From assembly GCA_019347675.1 (NCBI GenBank), contig JAHWKW010000013.1:1-64000 (forward strand): a DNA stretch of 64,000 nt, in the 5' to 3' direction. This DNA is from Actinomycetota bacterium (GTDB lineage: Bacteria; Actinomycetota; Nitriliruptoria; Nitriliruptorales; JAHWKO01). Made by a program: the position numbers and the translations under genes. Positions 17,679-26,200 of this stretch are shown here, in pieces. The notes below the pieces were generated by a model that saw only the letters and a program-made list of their open reading frames with translations, had not been told where the DNA came from and made no database searches. Position 1 is the stretch's first letter. Each line of letters starts with the position of its first letter.

Positions 17679-17846
17679 ATGTGCTACACCTGCGGCTGCG
17701 GAGAGCCCACCAGCGATCACGGCGACGAGCGCAACATCACGGAGCGCGACTTCGAACGAGCAGCCGACGCCATGGACATCTCTCCGGAGCAGGCCCGGCG
17801 CAACGCCCTGGGCCTGCTCCGCGAGGTCGAGAGCCAAGGTGCCTGA
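17679..17846 (+). CDS. Small conserved Cys-rich actinobacterial protein
   Basis: A 55-residue protein starting MCYTCGCGEPTSDHGDERNIT and ending in a helix (SPEQARRNALGLLREVE). Short proteins beginning MCxTCGC with a downstream DHGD are, from memory, widespread in Actinobacteria without a known function. The ATG at 17679 is chosen because GAGAGGAA lies seven bases upstream; an in-frame TTG at 17664 is less likely. The Cys triad suggests metal binding. Confidence 0.65.
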   Translation: MCYTCGCGEPTSDHGDERNITERDFERAADAMDISPEQARRNALGLLREVESQGA

Positions 17847-17876
17847 CCCGGCCGGGGCGCCACTCCTCCTTCGTGG

Positions 17877-19055
17877 TTAGCCGTCGCCGACCGGTGGGCC
17901 GGCGGGAGCCGTCTCCAGCAGGCCACGGAGCCGGTCGGACCGGGATGGGTGGCGCAGCTTGGTCAGGGTCTTGGATTCGATCTGGCGGATCCGTTCACGG
18001 GTCACGCCGTACTCCGCGCCGACCTCCTCCAGGGTGCGGCAGTTGCCGTCGAGCAGGCCGAACCGCATCAGCACGACACCACGCTCCCGTTCGTTGAGGG
18101 TCGACAGCACGGTGTGGAGCAGCTCGCGGGTGAGGACGAAAGCGGCCGAGACCTCGGGGTCGACGGCCTCCTCGTCGGCGACCAGGTGGCCCATGGTGGT
18201 GTCGCCGTCCTCGCCCACCGGCGTGTCCAGTGACAGCAGTTCCCGAGTGGCCGAGCGGATGTCGCGGAGCCGTTCGATCGGCATGTCCATCGCCTCGGCG
18301 AGCTCCGCCTCCGTGGGGTCGCGTCCCAGCTGCTGAACGAGGTCCAGCTCGGCCCACCGCAACTTGCCCAGGGCCTCGTGGACGTGGACGGGCAACCTCA
18401 ACACCCGCGACTTGTCCGCCAGGCCTCGTGTGAGCGCCTGGCGGATCCACCAGGTGGCGTACGTGGAGAACTTGTAGCCCTTGGTGTGATCGAATTTCTC
18501 GACGGCCCGCATCAGACCGAGGTTGCCCTCCTGGATCAGGTCGAGGAGATCCAGTCCGCGGCCGCGGTAGCGGCGCGCGACGGAGACGACCAGCCGGAGG
18601 TTGGCCCGGACCATGTGGTCCTGAGCGCGGCGCCCATCGCGATCGACCTGACGAAGCTGCGCACGCTGACGAGGGGTGAGCGACGCCCCGTTGCCGAGGA
18701 AGCGCCGAGCCGCCTGGCCGGCCTGGTCGCGCTTGGCCAGGTCGACCTCTTCCTCGGCGGTGAGCAGCGCCGTCCTGCCGATGGCGTTGAGGTAGTGACG
18801 GACGGGGTCGGTCGACGAGCTGATCACGTCGGCGACGGGGCGCTCCGCGTCGTCGGCCTGGTCATCGACGACCTCGAGCCCGAGGTCCTCCACGGCGCGC
18901 ATCGCCCGGTCGATCCACTCCGAGTCGTCGTTGAGCGGGTCGTAGTGGTCGTGGAGCTCGGACAGCAGGACGTAGCCCCGGCCACGACCCCGCTCGAAGA
19001 GCTCACCGAGCCCGGGTTTGTGGGTGACCAGCTCCCGAGCCTCGCGCTGCTCCAC
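17877..19055 (-). CDS. rpoD: RNA polymerase sigma factor, primary (sigma-70/RpoD) type
   Basis: A 392-residue sigma factor with regions 1.2 to 4.2. Region 1.2 is [14 protein letters not shown]. Region 2 includes [37 protein letters not shown] and the -10 reading [16 protein letters not shown]. Region 3 is present, and region 4.2 is [28 protein letters not shown], which reads the -35. Region 1.1 is short and not acidic-extended, so it could be a second principal-like factor. The GTG at 19055 is preferred (AAGGAG eight bases upstream); the frame stays open to 19307 with composition foreign to sigma factors. Confidence 0.88.
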   Translation of the reverse strand: MEQREARELVTHKPGLGELFERGRGRGYVLLSELHDHYDPLNDDSEWIDRAMRAVEDLGLEVVDDQADDAERPVADVISSSTDPVRHYLNAIGRTALLTAEEEVDLAKRDQAGQAARRFLGNGASLTPRQRAQLRQVDRDGRRAQDHMVRANLRLVVSVARRYRGRGLDLLDLIQEGNLGLMRAVEKFDHTKGYKFSTYATWWIRQALTRGLADKSRVLRLPVHVHEALGKLRWAELDLVQQLGRDPTEAELAEAMDMPIERLRDIRSATRELLSLDTPVGEDGDTTMGHLVADEEAVDPEVSAAFVLTRELLHTVLSTLNERERGVVLMRFGLLDGNCRTLEEVGAEYGVTRERIRQIESKTLTKLRHPSRSDRLRGLLETAPAGPPVGDG

Positions 19056-19077
19056 CCGCTTGGCTCCTTGTGCGCTC

Positions 19078-19101
19078 GGAGCCGCGCCCGCATGCGGCTC
19101 C
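19078..19101 (-). promoter_or_regulatory. Hairpin in the sigma-factor 5' leader
   Basis: Perfect eight-base arms, GGAGCCGC and GCGGCTCC, enclose an eight-base loop. On the minus strand the stem ends nine bases before the AAGGAG ribosome site of the sigma factor. It could affect mRNA stability or ribosome access. Confidence 0.35.
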
Positions 19102-19274
19102 GGCCTCCGGCGAGCCGACCACGGTGTCAGGGCGGCTCGGCTGGTGGGAGGCGCAGACGCTACCAGCCGGCGGACGCGACGTCCTGGCAGGCCGGCATCG
19201 TGGCGGCGCCGGCCGCGCCCTCCGCTACGGTGCCGCCACATGGGGATCTCCGTGCCGGTCCGGGCGGCCTGACC

Positions 19275-19937
19275 GTGCGCCTGATCGTCGCGCGGTGTCG
19301 CGCCCACTACGACGGCAGGCTGTCGTCCACCCTGTCATCGGCCGTGCGGCTGGTGATGGTCAAGGCGGACGGGTGCGTCGCGATCCACGCCGACGTCGGG
19401 GCGTACAAGCCGCTCAACTGGATGAACGCCCCCAACACGATCGTCGATGAAGGCGGCGTCTGGCGGGTGCTGAACCCGCGCGGCGAGACCCTGACGATCG
19501 AGTTCGAGGAGGTCCACGAGGATCTCACCGTCGACCTCGACACCGAGCGTGGACTCACCCTGGACGGCGTCGAGCGGCAGCTGCAGGAACTGCTCGCGAC
19601 GCATCCCGACCACATCGCGGAGGGCTCACGGCTGGTCCGGCGGGAGTTCCCCACCGACCTGGGTCCGGTGGATCTGCTGCTGCGCGACGCGGACGGCCGC
19701 GCCGTGGCGGTCGAGGTCAAACGGGTCGGCGAGATCGCCGGCGTCGAGCAGCTCGCCCGTTACCTCGACCGGCTGCAACGCGATCCGCTCCTCGCGCCGG
19801 TGCGTGGGGTCCTCGCCGCAACCCAGGTCAAGCCCCAGGCCCGGGTCCTCGCCGACGCGCGCGGGATCGCCTGGGTCGAGATCGACCTCGACGCGCTCCG
19901 TGGCCGCGACGACGGGACCCTAAGGCTCTTCGAGTGA
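19275..19937 (+). CDS. nucS: Mismatch-repair endonuclease NucS (EndoMS)
   Basis: A 220-residue endonuclease replacing MutS/MutL in many Actinobacteria and Archaea; it cuts both strands at mismatches. The N-terminal beta-rich DNA-binding domain has RLIVARCRAHYDGRLSS and AIHADVGAYKPLNWMNAPN. The C-terminal RecB-like nuclease has the PD-(D/E)xK set: LVRREFPTDLGPVDLLLRD, then AVAVEVKRVGEI and GVEQLARYLDRL. The GTG start fits the family N terminus; the long upstream extension is antisense to the sigma factor. It overlaps the next gene by four bases. Confidence 0.93.
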   Translation: MRLIVARCRAHYDGRLSSTLSSAVRLVMVKADGCVAIHADVGAYKPLNWMNAPNTIVDEGGVWRVLNPRGETLTIEFEEVHEDLTVDLDTERGLTLDGVERQLQELLATHPDHIAEGSRLVRREFPTDLGPVDLLLRDADGRAVAVEVKRVGEIAGVEQLARYLDRLQRDPLLAPVRGVLAATQVKPQARVLADARGIAWVEIDLDALRGRDDGTLRLFE

Positions 19938-20935
19938 CGCCCACTCGCCGCTTGCGGGTGGCGTTCTCGATCTACCTCGGCGTCCTGGTCGTGGGGGTAG
20001 TCGGGTACCAGGTCCTGGAGGGCATGAACCTCCTCGACGCGCTGTACATGACGGTGATCACGGTCACCACGGTCGGCTTCGCGGAGGTCGCCCCCCTCGA
20101 CGGACCGGGCAAGGTCTTCACGGTCCTGCTGATCGTCGGTGGGGTGGCGAGCGCCACGTACGCCGCCGTGAGCGCCGCGGAGTTCGTGGTGGAAGGTCAC
20201 CTGCGGCGGATCATCGAAAGGCGACGCATGGAACGCCGGATCAACGCCATCGACGGTCACGTGATCGTCTGCGGGTACGGGCGGGTTGGACGTCACCTGG
20301 TGGCCGAGCTGAGGCGCGAGGGGATGCCGTTCGTGGTCGTCGACAACGACGAGGACAAGATCGCCGAGGTCGCCGAGACGGGCTTCTTGCACGTCGAGGG
20401 CGACGCCACCGCCGAGCACGCGCTGCGGGACGCCGGGCTGGAGCGTGCCCGTGCTGTCGTCGCCTGCGTCAACACCGACGCCGACAACGTCCTGATCGCG
20501 CTGACCGCGAAGGGCCTGCAGCCGGGATGCACGGTGGTGGGCCGGATCAAGGCCGACGAGAATGAAGCCAAGCTGCGCCGCGCCGGCGCCGACCGGGTGA
20601 TCGCGCCGTCGACCATCGGAGGGCGGCGCATCGCTCAGCTGCTGACCCGCCCGGTCGTGTCGGACTTCCTCGACGGGATCGGCGCCGGCGGCATCGAGTA
20701 CACCCTCGAGGAGGTCCCGGTGAGGTCCGGCAGCCCGCTGGACAACCACACGCTGCGCGAGGCGGCGATCCGCGAGACGTACGGCTGCACGGTCCTGGCG
20801 GTCCTGCACGCCGAAGACGGCTCGATGGACACCCACCCGTCGGCCGAGTCGGTCCTCCACGACGGTGACGTCCTGGTCGTGATGGGAAGCGAGCAGGAGG
20901 TCGCAAGCATGCGTGATCGCTTCCGTCCTCCCTGA
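19934..20935 (+). CDS. Potassium channel with RCK domains (TrkA-N/TrkA-C)
   Basis: A 333-residue two-helix K+ channel fused to a ligand-gated ring subunit. TM1 is residues 9-28, then the pore helix and filter TVTTVGFAEV, with TVGF in place of the usual TVGY/TVGD, and TM2 about 57-80. From about 105 an RCK-N Rossmann domain begins (VIVCGYGRVGRHLVAEL) and a TrkA-C domain ends the protein (GSPLDNHTLREAAIRE ... GDVLVVMGSEQEV). It shares a four-base GTGA overlap with nucS, implying translational coupling of a K+ channel to a repair nuclease. Confidence 0.9.
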   Translation: MTPTRRLRVAFSIYLGVLVVGVVGYQVLEGMNLLDALYMTVITVTTVGFAEVAPLDGPGKVFTVLLIVGGVASATYAAVSAAEFVVEGHLRRIIERRRMERRINAIDGHVIVCGYGRVGRHLVAELRREGMPFVVVDNDEDKIAEVAETGFLHVEGDATAEHALRDAGLERARAVVACVNTDADNVLIALTAKGLQPGCTVVGRIKADENEAKLRRAGADRVIAPSTIGGRRIAQLLTRPVVSDFLDGIGAGGIEYTLEEVPVRSGSPLDNHTLREAAIRETYGCTVLAVLHAEDGSMDTHPSAESVLHDGDVLVVMGSEQEVASMRDRFRPP

Positions 20936-20969
20936 TGCGTGCCAGCGCGGCGGGATCGCAGCGTCCCCG

Positions 20970-21782
20970 TCATGGGTTGGGGATCGTGAGGCCCAGCTCG
21001 CCGATCAGCTGCTGGGCGGAACGACGCAGGCCGACCACGAACGGGCCGAAGTCCGCGTAGCGGGCGGACGCCTCGTCGTAGCGCATGCGGTACACGATGT
21101 GCTTGAGATCGGCCACGTCGTGGGCGAACAGGGTCACGCCCCACTCCCAGTCGTCCAGGCCCGTCGAGCCGGTCACCAGCTGCAGCACCCGACCGGTGTA
21201 CGCCCGCCCGGACCGGCCGTGCGCGTGCATCAGGCGCATCCGTTCCTCGAACGGCAGCAGGTACCAGTTGTCGTCGCCGATCCGCCGGTGTGACATCGGG
21301 TAGAAGCAGGCGACCTCCCAGCGCGGCATCTGCGGGTACAGCTTGTGCCGCTTGTACTCGTCCTGGCGGTCGGCGAAGGCGGCGACGCGCCGCTCGAGCT
21401 CGTCGCCGGCGACGCCCTTGGCCGCGAGGTCGTCCCGGTACGACTCAGCGGTTGGCGTGTACTCCGACGTCTCGGTGAGGCTGACGTAGGACCACGGCAG
21501 CTGCAGCGCGGGGCCGAACTCGCAGGTGGTGATGGCCGTCTGCAGGCGGCGGAGGACCGACAGGTCAGGCGACAGGGCGAAGACCATGGCGTCGGCCTTG
21601 TGGCCCAGCACGGAGAACAGGTGCACCTGCGCCTCGGGGTCGTCGTCGAAGCGCTCGAGGACCCCGGCGAGATCCTTGGCCGCCGTCTCGGGCAGGGTCG
21701 CCGCGACCGCCCGGTCGACGCGGACGAACAGGTGCAGGACCCCCCAGCCCTCGGCGGGGCGGATCCGCTGTGGCTGGTCCAT
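20970..21782 (-). CDS. hemQ: Coproheme decarboxylase HemQ (chlorite-dismutase family)
   Basis: Last enzyme of the coproporphyrin-dependent haem pathway, converting coproheme to haem b with peroxide. The 270-residue protein shows the actinobacterial HemQ features: a ferredoxin-like N-terminal half, SYVSLTETSEYTPTAE with the radical tyrosine, RHKLYPQMPRWEVACFYPMSHRR, LPFEERMRLMHAHGRSGR and DWEWGVTLFAHDVADLKHIVYRMR. GGAGG lies six bases before the ATG. No other haem gene is adjacent in this window. Confidence 0.93.
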   Translation of the reverse strand: MDQPQRIRPAEGWGVLHLFVRVDRAVAATLPETAAKDLAGVLERFDDDPEAQVHLFSVLGHKADAMVFALSPDLSVLRRLQTAITTCEFGPALQLPWSYVSLTETSEYTPTAESYRDDLAAKGVAGDELERRVAAFADRQDEYKRHKLYPQMPRWEVACFYPMSHRRIGDDNWYLLPFEERMRLMHAHGRSGRAYTGRVLQLVTGSTGLDDWEWGVTLFAHDVADLKHIVYRMRYDEASARYADFGPFVVGLRRSAQQLIGELGLTIPNP

Positions 21783-21818
21783 CGAGCACCTCCGGGCGCG
21801 ACGCCAGCCTACCGACGG

Positions 21819-23942
21819 TCAGCGCGCGTCGACCGCAGCTTGCAGCTCGTGCAGCGTCCGTGAGGACACGGCGGCACGGCCGCCCAACACCCACCCGTGG
21901 TCGATGTCGTGGCCGGTCAGCCACTGCCATGTCGCGGGCGACGCGGACGCCGCCGCCGGGTCGGTGAGCAGCAGGCCGGCGCCCCGACCCCCCGCGAACG
22001 GGCCGCCCGACAGGGCGTCGGGGAACGCTGCGCCCGAGGCCAGCACCGCGGCGGTCGTGGGCAGTCCCGTGGCGGCGACCGCCCACTCGACCAGCCGTGC
22101 GGAGGTCTCGTAGCGGTTGGCGCCGGCGACGCGGGTGACGGTCATCCCCCGGGCCTGCAACTGGGTGACGACCGCGTCGGACACGGCTCTGCCGCCCCCG
22201 GCCAGGACCACCTCACGGACGCCGAGCACGGCCAGGGCGTCGGCGGTGGCCGAGGCCAGCTGATCGGGCCAGGTCAGCAGGAGCGGGGCGGCGCTGCGGG
22301 CCGCGGGGACCGTCGCGCTCAACGCGTCCGGGAACGTCGCGGCCGACGCGAGGAACGCCCTTCCCGACGGGGCGCCGAGCTCGCGGGCGACGCTCGCGGC
22401 TGTTGCGGTCCGGTCGGCGCCGAACACGCGGCGCACCTCGGGCACGCTGCGACGCAGCTCAGCCACCACGCGATCGGACACGACCGCCGGACCGCCGAGC
22501 ACCAGGGCCCGCTGGGGTCGCAGGCGGCTGAGCGCGCCGGCGGTCGCCGGGTGGACCTGGTCGGTGTCGACCAGCAGCAGCGGGGCGCCGTGCGCCGTGG
22601 CCAGGGGCCCGCCGGCGAGCGCGTCGGCGAAGCTGGCGGCGTTGGCGAGCACCACCGTGGCGGCCCCGCCGGGCCAGCCGGCGTCGGCGATCGCAGCGGC
22701 CGTGGAGAACCGGTCGGGACCGGCCAGACGGTCGACGTTCGGGGTCGGTGACCACACGACCAGCGACGAGGCGACCGGACGCAGCTGACCGCAGGTGGAC
22801 GGCGAGGAGCACGGCACGTTCACCGTGCGCTGGTCGGCGACCATCGTGGTCGATCCACCCCCGTCCATCATCACGGCGTCGACCGCGCCCAGCGCTCGGA
22901 CCAGTTCCGCGGTCTGCTGGGTGGTCAACCCGACGCTGTCGGGTTGACGGCCGTCGACCGTCAGCAGGAGCATCTCGTTGGGCGCGGTGAACGCCACGAC
23001 CGTGCGCGGGTGCAGAACCTCGTTGTGGTGCTCGTGGGAGAAGCCCTCGGCGTACCAGCTGCTGCTTGGGGTGATGGCCCCGTCCTTGACGATCAGCGGA
23101 CCGGCGGCCACCGCCTGGTGGGCACCGGCCCACTCGGTTCCCGCCGTGTAGACCTTGACCTCGACGGGTTCGCCGGCATGTGCCTGCAGCGTCGCGGCGT
23201 GGGTCCCGGTCGCGGCCACGACCGTGCCACCGGCCGGGATCGGCGCCCCGCCGGACGCGGACGCCGCGGGCATCACCACCTCAGCCTGGGTCAGGGCGCG
23301 CAGCTGCAGGTCGGGGAAGACGAACTCGACCGTGCCTGCGGGCGTCGTGGTCGACGGGCCGTAGGCGCGGTTGAACGCGACGACCTCGCTGCCGGTGGGC
23401 TGGCGGTTCACCGCGGTGATGTCGACCCGGGTGCCGTCGTAGAAGCGCAGGTACCCCTCGAAGCTCGGCCGGCCGACGTCGTACGGTCGTCGCCAGGTCT
23501 CGGCCGGATCGAACAACGCGAACGCCCCCGGCCACGACGCCCCGTTGAGGACGTTCTCCGACAGCACGATCCCGTGTCGAACCAGCAGGCCACAGGGCTC
23601 GCCGGGCGGGTCCGTCGTCGGGCAGGCCGGGTTCGAGAAGCTGGCGTTCACGGCGCCGACCGCGTCTTCGCCGAGGCGGCGGGTGGTGCTCAGCACCGTC
23701 TCGCGCCCGGGGATCATCCCCTGTCCCAGCTCGGGGACGACACGCACGCGCGGGTGTCCCAGCGCCAGACGCAGCACCTGCACGTTGCTGGGCCCGTGCG
23801 CGGTGTGGTGACGGTAGACCTCGCGGACCAGGCCGGGGACCACGTCGAGCCGCTGCACGAGGCCCGCCGCGCTGTCGGCCTCGGCGGGAGCCGGCGCCAC
23901 CGGCGTGAGCGCCCCCAGCGCGGCGACGGCTGCGGCGGACAC
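21819..23942 (-). CDS. Secreted phosphodiester glycosidase with three cell-wall-binding repeats
   Basis: A 707-residue exported protein. An Ala-rich hydrophobic N terminus ending APAPAEADS is a probable signal peptide. Residues about 60-400 match the NAGPA/phosphodiester glycosidase domain (GAVNASFSN, VVAFTAPNEMLLLTVDGRQ, VDAVMMDGGGSTTMV). The C-terminal 300 residues hold three cell-wall-binding repeat 2 units, each starting R-x-x-G-x-x-R (LAGPDRFSTAAAIA, VFGADRTATAASVA, VAGANRYETSARLV) and containing LGG/AGG-x-AVS. The start is a GTG with no clear ribosome site, and the usual positive n-region is missing, so the true start may be a non-standard upstream codon. Confidence 0.82.
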   Translation of the reverse strand: MSAAAVAALGALTPVAPAPAEADSAAGLVQRLDVVPGLVREVYRHHTAHGPSNVQVLRLALGHPRVRVVPELGQGMIPGRETVLSTTRRLGEDAVGAVNASFSNPACPTTDPPGEPCGLLVRHGIVLSENVLNGASWPGAFALFDPAETWRRPYDVGRPSFEGYLRFYDGTRVDITAVNRQPTGSEVVAFNRAYGPSTTTPAGTVEFVFPDLQLRALTQAEVVMPAASASGGAPIPAGGTVVAATGTHAATLQAHAGEPVEVKVYTAGTEWAGAHQAVAAGPLIVKDGAITPSSSWYAEGFSHEHHNEVLHPRTVVAFTAPNEMLLLTVDGRQPDSVGLTTQQTAELVRALGAVDAVMMDGGGSTTMVADQRTVNVPCSSPSTCGQLRPVASSLVVWSPTPNVDRLAGPDRFSTAAAIADAGWPGGAATVVLANAASFADALAGGPLATAHGAPLLLVDTDQVHPATAGALSRLRPQRALVLGGPAVVSDRVVAELRRSVPEVRRVFGADRTATAASVARELGAPSGRAFLASAATFPDALSATVPAARSAAPLLLTWPDQLASATADALAVLGVREVVLAGGGRAVSDAVVTQLQARGMTVTRVAGANRYETSARLVEWAVAATGLPTTAAVLASGAAFPDALSGGPFAGGRGAGLLLTDPAAASASPATWQWLTGHDIDHGWVLGGRAAVSSRTLHELQAAVDAR

Positions 23943-24001
23943 GATGCAACGGATCAGGCGGCTCGAGTGGATGGTCGACCCCCGGTCGAGGTCGCAGCAT
24001 G

Positions 24002-24649
24002 CTACTGCGGTTCGGCGTCCGCCGGTTCCTCGTCGAGGTCCAAGACCTTCTTGTCGAGGACGGTGCCGTCCTCCTTCAGCTCGTAGAGCAGCGGCACCCC
24101 GGTGGGCAGTTCCAGGCCGGGGACCTGCTCCTCGCTCAGCTGGTCGAGCTCCATCACGATCGAGCGGTTGGAGTTGCCGTGCGCCACCACCAGGACGTCC
24201 TTGCCCTGACGGATATCGCCGAGGATGGACCGTTCGTAGAACGGCAGGGTCCGTGCGGCGGTGTCCTTCAGCGCCTCACCGTTGGGCGGAGGCACGTCGT
24301 AGGAGCGCCGCCACAGGTGCACCTGTTCGGCGCCGTACCGCTCACGCGTCTGGTCCTTGTTCAGCCCCTGGAGATCGCCGTAGTGGCGCTCGTTCAACGC
24401 CGGGTCACCGATGACCGGCAGGTCGTCGTAACCGGCCACGTCCATCAGGATGCGGAGCGTTTCGGTGGCGCGCTTGAGGGCCGAGGTGTAGGTGATGTCG
24501 AAGGTCAGCCCCCGCTGTTGCATCACCAGTCCGCCCCGCCTGGCTTCCTCCTCACCGAGCGGGGTCAACGGGACGTCCACCCAGCCGGTGAACCGGTTCT
24601 CGAGGTTCCACAGCGACTGGCCGTGGCGCACCAGGGCGAGCGTCGGCAT
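24002..24649 (-). CDS. gpmA: 2,3-bisphosphoglycerate-dependent phosphoglycerate mutase
   Basis: Interconverts 3- and 2-phosphoglycerate in glycolysis. The 215-residue protein has the phosphohistidine motif LVRHGQSLWNLENRFTGW (His9), ALNERHYGDLQGLNK, and the second His in VVAHGNSNRSIVMEL. GGGAG precedes the ATG. The protein is somewhat shorter than the E. coli enzyme but includes both catalytic histidines and the C-terminal GVPLLYEL segment. Confidence 0.93.
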   Translation of the reverse strand: MPTLALVRHGQSLWNLENRFTGWVDVPLTPLGEEEARRGGLVMQQRGLTFDITYTSALKRATETLRILMDVAGYDDLPVIGDPALNERHYGDLQGLNKDQTRERYGAEQVHLWRRSYDVPPPNGEALKDTAARTLPFYERSILGDIRQGKDVLVVAHGNSNRSIVMELDQLSEEQVPGLELPTGVPLLYELKEDGTVLDKKVLDLDEEPADAEPQ

Positions 24650-24734
24650 CTGGGCTCCCCGCGCGTGACCAGCAAGCGAGGCTACCGCAGGTGCCCGGCG
24701 CTCCTGGGACCATCCGGCCGGCTCGGCAGGCCGG

Positions 24735-26033
24735 TCATTGGATGACCGCCCGCAGCTCGAAGTGCATCCCGTCCGGGGTCGACCAGTGCCCGCCCCACCC
24801 GAACCCCCAGCGCTGGAAGATCTCGACGATCCGCCCGTCCATGGTCGGTCTCGCGCCGTACTGGTTGGTGGCGACGTTGAAGTCGACGGCGAGCCCCCAG
24901 GCGTGCATCGACAGGGGCTTGTTGGGGTCGAACAGGATGTGGCGGGGAACCCAGCACCCGCCGTACCCGCCGCGGTCGATCAGGTGAGCCAGTCCGCGGG
25001 CCTCGACCTCGCGCAGCGCGTTGATCAGCTGGGGCATCATCACGCGGTGGCAGCGGGCGACGCCACCGAAGATCGGCAGGCGGGCGGAGACGATCCACTT
25101 GCGGACCCACGCCGGATCGATCGTGATCATCCCGTCGCCGTGATCGATGTAGCTGAACGGCTGGAACTGCTTGGCTCCGACACCCACCAGCCGGGCCCGT
25201 TGCTCGGTCGGGGGCTGCACGGGGGAGACGTCTCCACCTCCGATCGCCTCCACCAGCTGCCGGCCGATCGCCTGCGCGGCGGTGTCATCGGACACGGCGA
25301 TGACGAGGAGGTTGGCGGCGGCCGCGCCCAGCTGCGCACCGACCTGCCAAGACACCAGCGCGTCGGCCAGTGGAGGCGCCCCGTTGGACGCGAACGCACC
25401 GACGCGCAGCACGAGCGTCTCGCCGGATGGCCCGTACACCGTGGCGTCGCCGCCCAGTGGGAGCTGCAGGTGGTGAGCGATGTCGTGCCGGACGACCAGC
25501 TCCCCCTCGGTGAGGCGCTCCCAGACCCCTTTGGTCTGTGCCGTGGACGATGGGGTGAGCGGTCGGAAAGCCACCGGGTCGACCACCAGGATCTTCACCT
25601 GCTGCGCGCTCCCCAGCGCCTGGATGCCGCCGTCGAGCTCGACCGCGCCGGCCAGGTGGCGGATGCCGGGGACGTTCAGTGCGGTCACCAGCCCGTCGGG
25701 CTGGACGGGCTCGGCCGGGCGGACCAGCAGCTGGGGCTGGACCGGCTCGACGGTGTCCGCGACCGGTGGCTGCGGCGCGTCCGGCTCGGGGGCCGCGGCT
25801 GTCGTGCCCTGCTGCTGTGCGGCCGGGTCGGAAGGTTCGACGCCACCGGGGCCGACGGGGGCGAACTCGGCCTGCGGTGGTGCCACCGCGGTGGTCTGGG
25901 CGGCGACACGTTCCCCGGTGTCGGTCCCGAGAGGGGACACCAGCAGCGGCAGCACGAAAACCAGGGCCGCCGCAGTCCGCCACCGGGGGCTGTTGACCAG
26001 CCGCAGCCCCGAGCGTCTCAGGCGCGTCCACAC
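24735..26033 (-). CDS. Exported M15-family peptidase (D-Ala-D-Ala carboxypeptidase-like)
   Basis: A probable cell-wall peptidase of 432 residues. The N terminus (WTRLRRSGLRLV, then WRTAAALVFVLPLLVSPLG) is a signal peptide or anchor, followed by a Pro/Ala/Gln-rich linker (about 45-125). A middle region of unknown fold follows. The C-terminal M15C domain has HAWGLAVDFN (zinc His and Asp), WGFGWGGHWSTPDGMHFEL (catalytic and zinc His). The GTG at 26033 is preferred because CGGAGAG is ten bases upstream and the signal peptide follows at once; an in-frame ATG at 26204 adds about 57 low-complexity residues. Confidence 0.8.
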   Translation of the reverse strand: MWTRLRRSGLRLVNSPRWRTAAALVFVLPLLVSPLGTDTGERVAAQTTAVAPPQAEFAPVGPGGVEPSDPAAQQQGTTAAAPEPDAPQPPVADTVEPVQPQLLVRPAEPVQPDGLVTALNVPGIRHLAGAVELDGGIQALGSAQQVKILVVDPVAFRPLTPSSTAQTKGVWERLTEGELVVRHDIAHHLQLPLGGDATVYGPSGETLVLRVGAFASNGAPPLADALVSWQVGAQLGAAAANLLVIAVSDDTAAQAIGRQLVEAIGGGDVSPVQPPTEQRARLVGVGAKQFQPFSYIDHGDGMITIDPAWVRKWIVSARLPIFGGVARCHRVMMPQLINALREVEARGLAHLIDRGGYGGCWVPRHILFDPNKPLSMHAWGLAVDFNVATNQYGARPTMDGRIVEIFQRWGFGWGGHWSTPDGMHFELRAVIQ

Positions 26034-26200
26034 GGTCGACGCTCTCCGATCCGGTTCGCTCGGCCCCTGAAGCAACCTGGCGGGTAAGCGCGTGGTAGAG
26101 CCTACGCCAGCGGCGCGGCCGCCGTCTGCGCTGTCGTGCCGCCTTCGTGACACGCCGCTCTCCTCGCGGTGCGCTGATCCTCCGCCCGGCCGGTCGCGGA

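Noticed and set aside
19056-19307. Longer N terminus for the sigma factor
   Set aside because: The extra 84 codons are Arg/Gly/Ala-rich, unlike sigma factors, and overlap the divergent promoter region of nucS.
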